A stretch of 64,000 nucleotides of DNA, taken from positions 10,801,065 through 10,865,064 of the forward strand of contig CM060852.1 in NCBI GenBank assembly GCA_030737835.1. Reading direction: 5' to 3'. The stretch's first letter is position 1, and every line of letters starts with the position of its first letter. Under the pieces are notes generated by a model. It was not told where the DNA came from and ran no database searches. It worked only from the letters and a program-made list of their open reading frames with translations. Shown in pieces: positions 11,588 to 25,141 of this stretch. Made by a program: the position numbers and the translations under genes. This DNA is from Acorus gramineus. Its lineage: Eukaryota; Streptophyta; Magnoliopsida; Acorales; Acoraceae.

Positions 11588-14500
11588 TCAATATGGAAAG
11601 CTCCCCGTAAGGCGAATATGATCAAGGGTGCGCCGCAGGCCATACAGTGAGACCGCACGATCACCGGCTCTAAAGCCATCCCCGTAGGCCGATGATGTAT
11701 CATGTTCAATCTGGTGTTTGAAGAAGTCACCTAGTTTCCTCTCGAATTGAGATCTTGTGCCCTTCTTCGATGAAGTGGAGGTTGAGGACGATGATGATGT
11801 TGACGGTATGTTACTGCCCGACCCAGAAATGATCTCTGAATCAAGCCACATGTGTGCTAGGACCTGGCAAATGCCTTCTTCCACTTCTTGGCTTAGACCA
11901 CGAAACCCTATATTGGCATGAAACAAATTTCAGTGACACTAATGGACAGTTTGGTAACTCTGGTCCAGAGTAAGAATTTCTCCTTTCACAAGAATAAAGT
12001 TTTGATAGATTCCGAGGGAATGATAAATCAAAAAAATTGTACAACCTGGCCATCCAAGAATGACCTTAGGAATGAAATATTACAAACACAATTTAATTGG
12101 GTAATCCAATAGAAGGCAAAGGGTTACAAAACTGGCCTTAAGTGTGTTTTGTTATATTATTGTTAATAATAAAAATATATGATCGATATGAAAAAAAAAT
12201 AAAAAATAAAGTACCATTAAGCCGAAGCCATGCATGCATCATCTCATGGGCTAGAATCGATCCGGTGAGTAATCTGTAGGTAAAAAGATTCAGCACAAAA
12301 ACAACTTAATTTAGATAATACCAATATGAAGGCAGGGAAATACTTGCAAGGTATGGAAGTATATGACAAAAAATGGGTTTTCGCTGATTAAGATAAAAAT
12401 AAATTTTCAGGTTGTTCTGATAAAGATTGGTTTGTATCAACATCGTTTTACAGAAGAATGAATACCTTGGGAGACCATATAGAATGAGTATAGCGGTCAC
12501 TTCACAACGGCGGGTGAGCCTATATGGCCCTGTTATCATGTCCATGATTCGATTTCCGGCCCCAATCATTGGCCGTTTCAGTATCTGAGATGGATGGGAA
12601 TTTAATATTGTCAAAGACGGTAAACAAGATCTATTGATTCAAAATTAGCATAGTAAAAAAAAATGCCTTACTGTGCTGACAGTCTGTTCTTCAGACAGGC
12701 AGAGACCTCTAGTTTCAGGCAAGTGATGATGCCCCTGCTCCATAAAATAGAGTTAATAAAGGGAGATAAAATGTTTTATATGACAGGAAAAAAGGAGGAA
12801 AAAACGGAAAATAAAGTTTTTCATAAAACTGCCCCACGTTCTTCTCTCCTTCCATGGCTTCATTTAGAGCCTGCCTCTCCACCAAAAGTAGCGGAACCTG
12901 CTGCTCCACCTTCATGTTTAAACCTTCATAAAATTCTTGAATATCAAAATAGAGAGGCTGACACTCGCTAGTATCCATGATTGCTGAATCCAGACACTCG
13001 AGACACAGCTTCCTGCCGTCGTCCAGGGAAACATATTTTGTGTCTATTGGCTGGTAGTTCAGCAAAAATTAGGGGATCAGTGAATTGTAACATATTAGAT
13101 AGTCTAGAAAACCAAAGAACAGAGAGAGTAGAAAGGAATGATTCAGATACTTCATGTTGAGTAATGAAGTCAGTTCAAGAAGTTTGACAGAAGGACAAAC
13201 TTGTAGGACTTGATCCTGCAGCTTACGCTGAATTAACAGCAAGAAGGGATGTCTTGATGGATCCATTAATTGAATTTTTATCACTCTTACATGCAATGTT
13301 TCTCTCAAATATTTTCATTTTAATTGATAACAAGATTTTTTTATATAAAACATACTACAGAACTGCCATCTATTATTATAGAATTTCATCATGACATCCA
13401 ATTCTTTTCATTTCCTTCATTTTTTATGCCCCTATTTGGGTAGAAGAATAAACATGCGGAATAAGTTGAAATGGGGGTAAGCATAAAAAAAATTGTTTGT
13501 TTACAAGGAATAGGTGGGTGTAGCTCTGCTAGAATAGCTGGTATTGATATTGATATGCAAATACAACTCATTGTGACAGTTTGCATGGTGATGAAAGGCA
13601 ATTTCCTAATCATTGTGCCTAGCTTTCCCAGCCATTCGATTCTTTAACAGTTCGATCTTTTCTATGTCCATTTTACAATGGACATATATTTAACTTACTG
13701 GTTAACTTTTCTTTGAATTTTTTTTTACAAAAAGTTGAATAAGGATGAGAAACCACAATGCCGCCTAGGCGACTAGGTGGTCTAGATGGACCTAGGCGAC
13801 CACCCGCCTAATAGCATGTTAATTAAGCGAGCGCTTGGGCCCGCCTACCCCCCTAAATCACACCTAGCCCGCCTTAATCACGCCTAGCCCGCCCAAACCC
13901 TTGCCTAACCTAAAAAATAAAACAAAAAAAAAACACAATCGAAGGATTGAAACATCACCTACCCTGCCGGCTAACCGTGCAGCGAATTCTCCCAATCCCA
14001 AGTGAGTCTCTATTGATTTTTTTGTCTCTCTCTCCTATCTCTCATCAAAAATTTTGAACTCTTATCTTGTTCTCCCTCAATCTCTTCCACATTTTCTCCT
14101 TCTTTAATGCCACTAGGGTTAGATTATATTAATTTTGTTGAAATGGACATGCATCAATAAATAACTTTGTTCATTTTAAGTAATATTCTTGGAAAAATTA
14201 AAAAATGGATAAACAGATAAATAACTTTAATATAATTACCAATTTAAATAATAAAATCTTAATTAAGCGCCGCCTAGGCACGCCTAGGCCGTTAAGTGGT
14301 TGGCCACCGCCTAAGCTCGCCTAGCCACCCAGACAACTATGGAAACCGCATTTGAGCACCACTCATTTCCTGGCCATTCAGCCACAACTGAGGTTTTGCC
14401 CCTCATGGATTTTGAACCATAATGGATAGTCATACTCAGGACTCGAAAATTTGAATTTAAATGAAATACCTCCATTCGCTCACAACTGCAGCAGCGGGGA

Positions 14501-17336
14501 GTATTATCAAGCTCATGGGATGGACAATACTTTTGGAACCAAAAAGGATGAGCCCTGTATTCAATTAGCCCATTAAAATTTGTTGGAATCTGCAACAGAT
14601 GCACACAATAGTAAGATAGTAGAATAAGTTACACATAATATTCCACTATACTCAAATCAAAAAGTGAAAACTTACAAAGAAAAGCATATTACTTTGTTTA
14701 TGACAACACAAATTCTTACTATATGATTCAGTAACAGATTAGAAAACAAAACAGTTGGAATGGGGATGAGAAACCACATTGGAACCAGTGATAAAGGTGA
14801 AACAAATTCAGGCTCTTTTAACTAATTGCATGAGTAATTCTACAAGAGCATGTTCTCTTATGTGTTGACAAACATATATAAGAGAACTAATATTTCTTGT
14901 TTGGTGCTAAAAAAATATATACATCCAGTGTTCTTTTCTCATCCTTAGAAGATGTCTAATGATAAGCAGTAGAAAGTCATCCATTCTACATAAAAAATGG
15001 AACTAGAGAAAGTAGACATCTAGTTAAGATAGAGAAATTCACTTACTAAAGAATAAAAATTACTTACAAATCGCTTGCAGACATCACATTTTGGGTGATA
15101 TAGATCCTTGTAACAAGCCTTGTGATATGGGTGATTCCCGGACATGGAATACTGGACATGAAAGGATGATGTAGAATAAGCAAATGTACAAGTGAATGAG
15201 CAGTTCTTATGTAAAGAAAGAAAATGTTGTACACAAAAGTTTATGCAACAATATACCAGCCAGATTTGTGAAAGATTCATTACCTCATAATCAGATATTG
15301 GTAGGTTACAAGCATGGCAGCGGAAACATTCTGGATGCCATAAAGCCCCCATACAACTAAGGAAGCGCCCATGGCCAATTTCAGTATTGCAACCAGCACA
15401 AATCCTGCATGAAATTTCCTTCAGTTGACACTGTTGTCCATTCACACTTAGTGTGCAGGGATGAGCAACACATAATTTAAAACAAAAAACTGGATTCAAG
15501 ATGAATTGCAAGGATATCCAAAACAAATGAATGTTTTACTTCCAGTTTGAGGTACATATAATAAACAACACAACGAGATCCTTATTTTCATTTACAGAAC
15601 AGTTTGACCTTCAAGGGATATATGAAATATACCGAGCAATGTTGCATTTCCATAATACATAGAAAAAGCTTATAAATCTATGGGATGCATATGCAGGTAC
15701 AAATGATTTATATGATACAAATACCTTAATGTACATTACTAAAGTAAACATATAGTTTTTATGCATAAATAAGGATGTTTGCACCCAGTTTCTAAGACAT
15801 ATTGATACTCTCCCTAGCTATATACAGATTCAAGAATGCAGAGAATTATTCAAGTTGCCTTGCTTCTGGAATTTGGCTAGGGTCATGATCTCCATAGACA
15901 TTTGACAACACAAACAACCCCCCAGGATATCTTCTTTATTCATTTATTCATTTCATATCATGAAATCTAAACCATGATTGGGATCAACAAGTCAACCCCA
16001 AAATCTTAAGATGATGTTCGTTCATAACAAAACCTCCTTTCCAGTTATTCCAATGCAGAACTACTACCTCACAGAAATTTTACTTTCAGAAAAAAATTTG
16101 TCACCAGGTAAACCTGCTGATTTCTAATATGCTGCACATACTTTTTAAGGGCTGAAAGAAAAAAATTGTTACTAAATCTTTCCACACCAAAGAAGGGTTT
16201 GTAAGGTCTGAGAGATTCATACCATGAATGAGCCTCTTGAAAACCTCCATTGACACTTTGATTGAAAGAAACTTTTAATCCATAAGCAGGAATAATATAT
16301 TGTTTCTTTTACGTGAGTGGGTGATGCACTTATGTGCCTCTTCACCCACCTATCAGTCCACTGAAATCTATATCAATTAAAGAAGCTTTTTATATGAAAA
16401 ATTGCAATTTTAATTGCTAAAGACTGATGCCACAATACAAGAAATCTTATATAGGGGTATATGGTTTCTGAATTGTGATGATAGCATACTTGATTTACAC
16501 TGTTAAAGAAAGAAACTGAAGAGACTAAAGCAAATATATAATTACAACCCAATATATACTAACCTAGATCCTGAAGTAAAAAAGAAGGGTATAGGCTGGT
16601 AACCATGTCCATTTTCCCGTGGAGGAGATTCAACATTCAAACTTTCTTGGAGAGCTCTGGCAAGTTGTTCATCTTCTTCTAGGTGAGAATCAATTTCTAG
16701 AAATGCATTAAAAATGAATTCATAACAAAGTAAAACACATGGTTGTCAATAAAATTTACACTACTATAGCAATAGAAAATTTACAACCTAAAGAAGTTGG
16801 CAGAAAACTCACCAGGTGCCTTTCTTTTTCTCTCTTCTTCTTCTGAAAGTGAAAGTGCAATAGCATGATCAATATCTTCATCCTCATTTTCTGTCAGCTT
16901 ATCCTTTTGTTCAAGTGTATCCTTTTGTTCAAGTTCCCAACAAAACAAAATTAGCACAATCAGCAATGCAGAACCAACCATAAAAATCCCACTATTCTGC
17001 ATTGAAATTTGAAGTTCATCAAAGAAAGATCAAGAAGAAAAGAAACAAGACTAAAAATAAAGATGATAACAATTTTACCAGCAAAACAAAATCAGACGAA
17101 AAATATTTATACAACCAAAGAAAAATGCAGGAGTCTTCTTCATTAACTTTAAAATATTGAGTTCTCAAAACATATAAACATTTGTACATAAAGGAATATT
17201 GTCAAGAAACAACTATTTCAATTACCACAGAATTAGAGGGTCCACTCCAGATCCCATCATCTCCATACTTCCCATTATATCGCCCCTCTGAAACTTTATG
17301 GCTTGAACCTTTAAAAATTTTGTTCAGCCAACCCAT
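11588..17336 (-). CDS. DA1: DA1-family ubiquitin-dependent peptidase (UIM, LIM, HEMMH)
   Basis: DA1 proteins are ubiquitin-activated peptidases that limit cell proliferation and so organ and seed size. Eleven exons with correct borders and phase: 17336-17226, 16921-16813, 16696-16564, 15404-15284, 15151-15068, 14589-14470, 13050-12838, 12734-12672, 12584-12466, 12273-12215, 11907-11588, giving about 483 residues (Arabidopsis DA1 has 532). Start [11 protein letters not shown] matches DA1/DAR1 N-termini. Ubiquitin-interacting motifs near residues 50-66 ([12 protein letters not shown]) and 80-94 ([12 protein letters not shown]). LIM domain from about 119 ([14 protein letters not shown]), then a second zinc-ribbon region ([20 protein letters not shown]). 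Zinc-peptidase motif HEMMH at 367-371. Conserved tail [19 protein letters not shown]. The exon 2 acceptor is the least certain border because AACAAAAG occurs twice. The N-terminal region is shorter than in Arabidopsis DA1. DA1 and DAR1 are hard to tell apart without alignment. Confidence 0.93.
13757..14341. mobile_element. CCTAGGCG-rich inverted element in a DA1 intron
   Basis: Both ends are dense in CCTAGGCG/CGCCTAGG units in opposite orientation, with an AT-rich middle. The flanks gaaaccac (13749-13756) and gaaaccgc (14342-14349) could be an 8-bp target duplication with one mismatch, suggesting a hAT-like MITE. It sits between DA1 exons 14589-14470 and 13050-12838 and carries no coding sequence. 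Confidence 0.45.
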
Positions 17337-19594
17337 AATGCTAGATTATATATGAACGTTGCTGTACCAACTTTTTCCTGCATATACAAAACAAAAAAAA
17401 AAATGAAAAGCCCAACCTGCCAATGAGATCACCAGAATCCAAACTCTTGATACATTGTATAGTGTGATGCTCATTGTTCAATAAAATAAAAGTATTTCAA
17501 TTAATAAAATGTGATAAAGTTTATAGTTAAAGTTTCAAAGACCAAATTCCTGAAAGTTGATGCAGAGTTGCCATGGGGCATATCTCGGAAAATCAAGAAA
17601 AAATAAAGAAAAGTTTATGACTAACAGTGAACCTGATGTTGATGCACACAAAGAACTATGTCACTGTTCCTGGTTAGAGCCAGTAACAGGAAAGCATTGG
17701 GACTACCAGATATTGATATAAAAATATGCTTGAATTATAAAACCTATACATGAATGACAAACAAGAAAAGAAACAAACACACAAGATCTACATATACAAA
17801 CAACAAATACAGCTAATCATCCATGAACTAAATACAAGGAGGGTTAAACACAAACTTGAATACAAACAATCAGGAATCATTGCTTCTTCAAAACACCAAT
17901 GATAGAATCTGATATATGGAAATGGAGCAGTTCGCATTTCAGTAGAAGATTATCAGGATATACCACATAATTATGAGTAATGACAAAAGAAAATATCAAA
18001 TGAGAACAGCCATAGCATGAGTGATGGAAAGAAATGCAACGCTATTATAACATTCTTAAGGTCAGTTAAATGCGGTTATAACTCAGGTATAAGAGAGCTT
18101 AAAATGATGAGAACTGTAAATATTGTACAATGACAGGAGAAAATAATTCAGTGACAACAATCCTTATAAAAAGATCCAAAAACAGGTCACCTTCAAATGA
18201 AACTGTTCTTAAAAAAAATTTAAAAAAATAAGAAACTACAAATGACAGAATCTAATTGGATTAACTTGGCCACCCTCCAAGAAATTTCTCCAATTCTCAG
18301 CCTATTTTTAGACAGTCTTGATGGCAAAATCTTTGTGGTGGCATCAGTAGTCCAAGGTAGATGAATCACCCCCTGTTATAGTAACAAAAGCTATACAGGT
18401 AAATCGGGATGTCCACTTGGAGAATATATTCAGTCCTTTCTAGAATTTTTTAAGGTTAATACAACAACTAAACCATTGTGCCAGTGTTTAATGAGCAAGA
18501 AAAGAAAAAATGTGATGACAATTTGCAGAAGACTCAAACTGGAAGGACTTAACTTAAAATATACAAGGTGCTGTCGAGACCAGACAAACTCAATGGAAAT
18601 ACTTAGCATAACTAGTAGCAAAGAGAATCTATATAAACAAGTTTAAGAAAAACAAACTGTAACCTAAAAAACTATGTAGAATGGCCCCCCACTAATCAAT
18701 ATACTAGGACTGCTATTGCACACAGACTATTCAATCAACAAAACCTAGTCGCCGAGAAAATCCACCTACATGTCAAGCGGATGACCTACTTCATTTTCAA
18801 ATTTAGGACATCCACACTACATATCCAAATGGGAAAGGTTACATGCTTATAAGAAAAGATGAACAGCACATGTGTTAATTATTTTTCAACTTATGAATTC
18901 AAATCTTCTTCAACTAACCACCTTATATGGAAAGAAAGGGAAGGCCAGGCACGTTATTGAATGTGAGGACCAAAACGGAAATAAACGGCGCACAACAAGC
19001 AATCCTATACATAAGAATATTTCCTGTATATCTAAAATTAGGGTGAAGGAAACATAGAAATCCATATCCAATCATATGTTCAAAACCCCGTTTCAGTGAT
19101 CAACACAATACAAAAACCACAATTAAAAGAATGAAAGAACTTAAATACATCAACCAAACTGTGAAACACCCACTGAAGATGGCAATCATCAAATTCTCAC
19201 CACAAGGCAATGCAGCACAAACCAGGAACAAGAACAGATGAGGTAGAAAGACAAAATCATCGGCTCCACACGTCGGTTAACCATTAATACACCATGAACA
19301 GGACAAAATAAATACATCCAAACAAAAAAAAAACAGAGCCCACCTCAATTAATCAGTGCACCATGAACAAATGGAATAAAATTTCTTCCAACCCAGATAA
19401 AGAGCAAGAACTCGCGCCAATCATCGATGGAACCGCTGACCCATATCTTCTTTTATCTTCCTTTCTGATCAAATTTGTGAAACAATCAAAACCCAGATCA
19501 AGAAGGAAAGGAAAAGAATGAATTTTCTTACGTGGGCTACTATTCCACCTTTCTCTATCTCCGCCACCAACTCCATCAAAGAAGCAAAACCCAT
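17324..19594 (-). promoter_or_regulatory. possible DA1 5' leader intron and overlapping upstream ORF
   Basis: A good donor (CAC then GTAAG) ends at 19532 and a good acceptor (polypyrimidine, then TATGCAG) precedes 17377, so a 2.15-kb leader intron (17378-19531) is likely. If spliced this way, an ATG at 19594 opens 38 codons ending at TGA 17326-17324, overlapping the DA1 start codon (17336) in another frame. Such a uORF would lower DA1 translation. Both the exon and its use are inferred from sequence only. Confidence 0.35.
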
Positions 19595-22500
19595 TAAAAA
19601 AATAGCCTTATTTCAGATCAGCCAACCAAACCCATAATGGAATTATTGAAATCGTCTTGGGTTTTACTTCTTGAACCCTCTCCAACCTTTCCTTGCAAGT
19701 GGGTCCTGATTGGCTTTTGCACCACAAAAATAACCCACAAAAAAAAAAAAAAAAAGAACCCTCTACAATGATGAAAGGGTGTTTCGAAAAGAAAGCCGCA
19801 ATGTGTGACTCATGTATGTGAAAAGCTTCTATTCTTTGGATGTCCTGCAGGAGTAACAAAAACTGGTGAGAACAAAAGATCATCATGAGAGATTTTGTAG
19901 ACCCGAAAAGGAAACTCTAACAACCAATGAAAACTAAAAAGTGACATTGAAGGATCAAAGAGAGGAGAATAGTAGTTACAGCTAGTTGAGTTTGTGTGTG
20001 TGTTTTTTAAGGATCCACCAACCTCACAAAATAAGGGATTGCAAAGGAAAAGGTGGTGAATTTTTTTTTTTTTTTGGGAGTTCTTGAGAAAAGAAAGTCT
20101 GACATTTACAACGGAAGGAAATATGTGTAGGATCTGCTCACCACATGGTGAGAATAACCGGTTTGTGTTCCGTGGTTTTCATCTGAGCCGGTCGTAATAC
20201 AAAGGAGAATAATGTTTCTAGATATTTAATTTTTTAAACATATTTTAGGAAACTTAATTTCCATATTTTTTTCTATTTTTTATAGGCCGTTAGATTTTTT
20301 TAAACATATATAAAAATATTCCGATATTAGCGTGAAATTGTGTAAATCATTATGCATTTTTCATAAGAAATTAAATCATACACATGTTATCCGTCCAAGT
20401 ACATTGGTATATCAATTTTTTACATTATTATGCATCTAACACATAGATTATATTTGAATGTATAATGATATATATAGTCCTGTGTTGAGCTCTCGTTGAT
20501 TTTTTTTAAAACAAATATACATTTATCTACTGAATTATATACTGTTACACAAATTGATTTATATATTTAGATATATTAATATATTTTTTTCTTTAAAAAA
20601 AAAGTCAACTATCAATTATGTTTTTGGATAGAAAGGTCAAAGGCTAGAAAAAATACTTGAAATCAATTTGTTCTAATAATTTTTTAAGTCCATCAATTAT
20701 CTTAGGGCTATTTGAAAAATGAGCTTTCATTTTTGTAAAAAAAAAAAAAATGAAAAGCATATTCAAATAGTTGTGAAAATATAGATTTAATTAAAAAAAT
20801 TATTTTATTTTTAATTAAAAAATATATTTATTAGAAATTAAAAAAAATGAATTTTTTTTTAATCAAATTTTATTAAATTAAATTTTACACCAATCATATT
20901 TTTCAAACTTTGAACCTCCAGGAACAAAATTCTTGGATCATGTGAAGGGGGTGGCAAAATATTCTTTTCACGGGGACCAACTTCTTTCTTTGGATTGAAA
21001 GGCAATCCACACAAGATCCGAAATTGCAAACCCAATGAAAGTAAGAAAAAGTGATCGACTTTGTCAGTTATTAATATTAGTCAATAAAGGCATATGAAAA
21101 GATGACATGGACAAAACAATGTAACGCAATTTGTTTAATTCATTTCCAACGTGTTTTTATTAGATTTTGGATCTATAATTCAATGTTTCACCGTAAAAAT
21201 TTTATTGATTCATTTTTATTTATCTATCATAAATTCATTTTCATTTCTGTTGCTGCGTTAGAGACTGGGGATGCTTCATGGTCGGAATGAAGGAGGTGAA
21301 TTTCCAAAACGAGCGCATAACGATCACGGAGTAGCAGGATGACGATGACGGCCTATGATCTGGGTTAGATTCCTCTTTAACCAGGATTCGACCGTCAAGA
21401 TCTCCGCTTTATATTTTTTTTCTTTCTTTCTGTATGTCTTCTCACTCCATCAGAATTATACTTTGAAATCAGAAATGAAATTGTGGTAGCTATTTCTCTT
21501 TTTTTTTTTTAAATCATAAATTGAATTATCCATCAAACATACCATTTGTATGTTCAGACAAAAGTGAGTCATTAATGTTGCTAATGTCATCTAACTTTAG
21601 GTGACGATATTTTGAAGTAGGATGACTGGCAAAGTTGATGAAACAAACAAAGTGGTCAGTGTTGATTGAAAATGAAGGTTGGACAACTGGTTTTCTCTTC
21701 ATCTCATGTTCATTATCATCAAAACACTTGTTATATATTCTGTCATTGTCTCACATTAAAAAAACAAAACAAAAAAAAAACACATGACATCTACTGTCCG
21801 TCTGAGATTCAAATTTTAAGTGAAACCGAGAAATCCAAATTGGTTTAAAAAGAGAATCAATTCGAATCACAATGAATTTGCCATGTATGCATGCTTGAAA
21901 GGATAAAAAAAGAAAAAGAATGAAAGGTAGAGTTGGATAAGTTTCAAGTCCAAAGTTGATGGTCGGAAAGGATGTGTGAGACACAAATTCAAAAATATCC
22001 TTTTCAAAAAGGCTCAGGAGTTTGTATTATTTGTGGATTTGGCTCATCACATTAATACGGATCTATTCACCACCGTTCCTTGAAAAAAGAAAAGCTATTG
22101 AGATAACTGTTGAAGTATGTGAATATGTGATATAATACTCTACGGTGTTCCGCAGGTTTCTCTGATATATATAAAAAAAAAAAAATAGTCTATACTTTCA
22201 TATTATATATATTATTTTTATTTAAGAGAATAGACTATCCTAATTAAATTTAATATATAATTTTTCTGATTGAGTATATATTTGATTAAAAGTGTATGTA
22301 CTTTATTAAGAAAAATATAAAAGGGTACGCATTCAATTTAATCGAATATATAATTTATCTTTTATATATATTTTATTAGACAATTACATGTATTTTAAAA
22401 AAAATTCAAAACATGTTGAAATTACATGAATTAAACAGTTCCTCACATTATCATGAACTTAAGTTCTCTCATGTCTCTATAAGACTTAGAAAGATCTCTC

Positions 22501-22794
22501 TGATCACCAAGGAATCATTTCTAAATTCTAATAGCCACTCCAACGGATATACATATGTGACTCACATAAGCTAAAAAAATAGGGTTTTATACAAAATAAA
22601 TAATTAGGAACTGTTCTATAACAATGGTTTGTTGTTTTTTTATAAAAATATTTACTACCATATTTAAAATTTATTTGAATAACGACTACTTAAAAAAAGA
22701 AATCTCGTGTCTTAGCATGACCTAGTGACCCAAAACTTGAACATGAATATAGGTCATGTAAGATCTGATCATCTAATGTGTCTGTCTCTCTATC
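19595..22794. other. DA1 upstream region and AT-rich spacer
   Basis: Presumed DA1 promoter side (19.6-20.2 kb), then AT-rich intergenic DNA to 22.8 kb with several homopolymer runs. I recognise no gene here; short open frames lack family features and codon bias. Confidence 0.4.
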
Positions 22795-23822
22795 TAGGGG
22801 TGATAAACAAGTTGAGTTTTGACATGTTCAAACTTGACTTGTTTATAATTAATAAGTTCAGCTCGGGTTCAGAATTGAGTTTAATTTTGTGTTCAAACTC
22901 GACTCGTTGTGTTATAAAAATCTCGATTGAAGCTCGGATCGACTCGTTTATAAAATCATAACATAACACTAATCAATACAAGGTTATGCTCGTTTAGGCT
23001 CATGAGCTTGGTTTATTTAGGCTAAAATTTTGTGTTCAACCCCTAAAAACATAAGACCTCGTTTGGTTCGTGTCATTATTTTATATGGATCTACTTTACT
23101 AGGAATCACTCTACCAATAATCATTTTATTAGGAATATAGATTCCATATTGTTTGGCTAGCTAATTAATTTATGCAAAGAATAATTTTTCAGTCTTTGGT
23201 TCACACATGAAAAATAATAAAATGATTTGATTTAAATATCTAAAATACCCTTACTAATAATATCATACATATACTTGTAAAATTTATTTCTTTACTCATA
23301 TCATAATTATAAAAAATAAGTAATATTTTTATAAATATTTAACAAATGCAATTAAATAAAATTGGTGGGATTCAAATTTCACCCTATTTTTATTAAGATA
23401 TAATTAATTTGTTAAGAGTATAATGGTCATTAAAAAAATCAATTGCATAATCCACCAGGATTTTCAGAATCCTACCAAATGGGTGGGATTCAAATTCCGT
23501 CTTATTTTTCTTCCCACATGGATTTTGAATAATGTATGACCCATATTTTCTTTCATGATAATCACCAATCAAATGATAAATTTTAACACTTTTTCAGTAA
23601 TATCAAGGTGGAATTAGAATCCGCCCTAAAATGACATGAACCAAACGGGGCCTAAACTGAAAAATATTACTAAGTTCATTTATGCTTGTGAGCTCGACCT
23701 AACGAGTTTTAAAAATTGTTCAAACTCGACTCATTTGTTTAATTAAATGAGTTTGAACGAGCTCCAATTGAGTTAAGTTCAAGCAGAGCCCCGAGCCGTT
23801 TGGTTGATTTACTACCCACCTC
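22795..23822. mobile_element. hAT-like MITE (TAGGG.TGRTAAAC family), split by a nested element
   Basis: Starts TAGGGGTGATAAACAA and ends in the degenerate complement GATTTACTACCCACCTC. The interior repeats gctcg/cgagc words (AGCTCGGGTTC, GAGCTCGAC). The same family occurs at 29473-29975 and 52322-52729. Removing 23055-23652 brings the two halves together. Non-coding. Confidence 0.6.
23055..23652. mobile_element. PIF/Harbinger-like MITE nested in the hAT-like element
   Basis: Terminal inverted repeats: GACCTCGTTTGGTTCGTGTC on the left, and GACATGAACCAAACGGGGCC on the right. Flanked by taa at 23052-23054 and 23653-23655, the 3-bp TAA/TTA target duplication typical of PIF/Harbinger (Tourist-like) elements. 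About 598 bp, non-coding. Confidence 0.7.
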
Positions 23823-24095
23823 TCCATTTTAACTGCGCGAAGATATTTTCTTTTATTTGCATACCCCCCATTATCAAGATCTAATTAAAACACCCCCATA
23901 GATTTATTAAATATAATTTTGACTTTATTTGCGCACCCCAATGTAAGAAAACAAATCCCCTTGTTCGTTCACTCGTGAAACCCTAAAAAACCTCCACAAC
24001 CTCTCCTCGTCAGCGACTCATCCTTGCATCGAGTAACCGCTTCCACCGTCCTAACAAATCCCAGAGCGAGAGAGGGAAACATTTCAACAACGGTG

Positions 24096-24113
24096 ATGAA
24101 TAATAATGAATAA
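24096..24113 (+). promoter_or_regulatory. five-codon uORF overlapping the start codon of the next gene
   Basis: ATG at 24096 reads five codons to TAA at 24111-24113 and so runs over the ATG at 24106 in another frame. A ribosome starting at the first ATG would terminate just past the main start codon; leaky scanning or reinitiation would be needed. It assumes the leader begins upstream of 24096, which is likely. Confidence 0.45.
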
Positions 24114-25141
24114 TGATCCGAAGAGGTCCCGATTTCACGAAACCCTCATTAGCATCCTCTATCCCCCTCAATCACCCCCTCCTCAGGTAAATCAATCCTT
24201 CTCTCTTCCCTTTTTATTATTTAAAATTCATTCTATCTATCTGTCTGAGTGGTATCACTGTATTCCGTGGATTGTTCCATGTTGTTTGAATCATATTCCG
24301 ACTAAAGGTAGATTCCATTGCTAAAATCAAATTACCATATCCCGACTGTTGAGCTTAAAATGTATGTTTTAATGTCGCAACGAGTCTTTACTCTTTATTT
24401 GACAGCCACAACCAGCCAAGGATGAACCTGCGGAAGACACCCTTGGAGCTCTAGTTCCGGAATTCCATGTGGGTATGTATTTCTCTATAAATTATGTCGT
24501 TATAATTCGACTTTGTTGTTGTTCTAACTTCTAACATGGATGTGAAGCTGCATTTTAAATTAGTTTTTCCAAGAAACATATTTTTGTTAGATTGCTGAAA
24601 AGCTTCTTTTTCAATTGCTTTTGTTAGATAACTAAAAGTCTTTTCTTGCTTTCTGTAAATTCTTTAAAAGGTGGACCCACTGGGGTGATTTGTCTCCACG
24701 TTTGGGTTAAGTATGATTTCTGCAATAATATAATCTCCAAAATGCGACCTTGGTAGCGATATCTACAGTTAAATCATTCACATATGAATATCCGAATTTA
24801 GAGCTTCTCACATTTGGAGTGTGTGTATGTATGTATGAAGAATGTAGAACTATTTTAAGAAACATCAGTTTAATTGCACTTCAAGAGATACTTAGTACTT
24901 GCTCATACTTGCATTTCAACCAGCAGTTGATGCAGAGGAGCCAGAAAAGGAGAAGTCATCCAGCGAAGGAAGCGAATGTGGGCTTCTGAAGCTCACGAGG
25001 GCGCAGAGGAAGAGGATACGGAAGAGGAAGTTGAAGGAATCTGCTTCAGTCCGTAGGAAGGTAATCGGTCCTCTGTTGGCATCTGGATATGAAGACGTCG
25101 GTGAAGCCAAGCAGACTGACCAACAAAACAAGAATGCCTGA
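24106..25141 (+). CDS. small basic plant protein of unknown function
   Basis: Three exons: 24106-24186, 24406-24472, and 24924 (or 24927)-25141, giving 120 or 121 residues. I do not recognise a named family. Visible features: a short N-terminal segment (MNNDPKRSRFHETLISILYP), a Pro/Gln stretch at the exon 1/2 join, an acidic middle (EDTLGALVPEFHV, then AEEPEKEKSSSEGSE), and a strongly basic block LTRAQRKRIRKRKLKE followed by RRKVIGPLL. The basic block could be a nuclear or nucleolar signal or an RNA-binding patch; that is inference. Phases fit at every border (27 codons; 22 codons plus 1; 2 plus the rest). Exon 3 has a tandem CAGCAG acceptor at 24921-24926. Conserved intron phase and codon bias argue that it is real. 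Confidence 0.75.
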
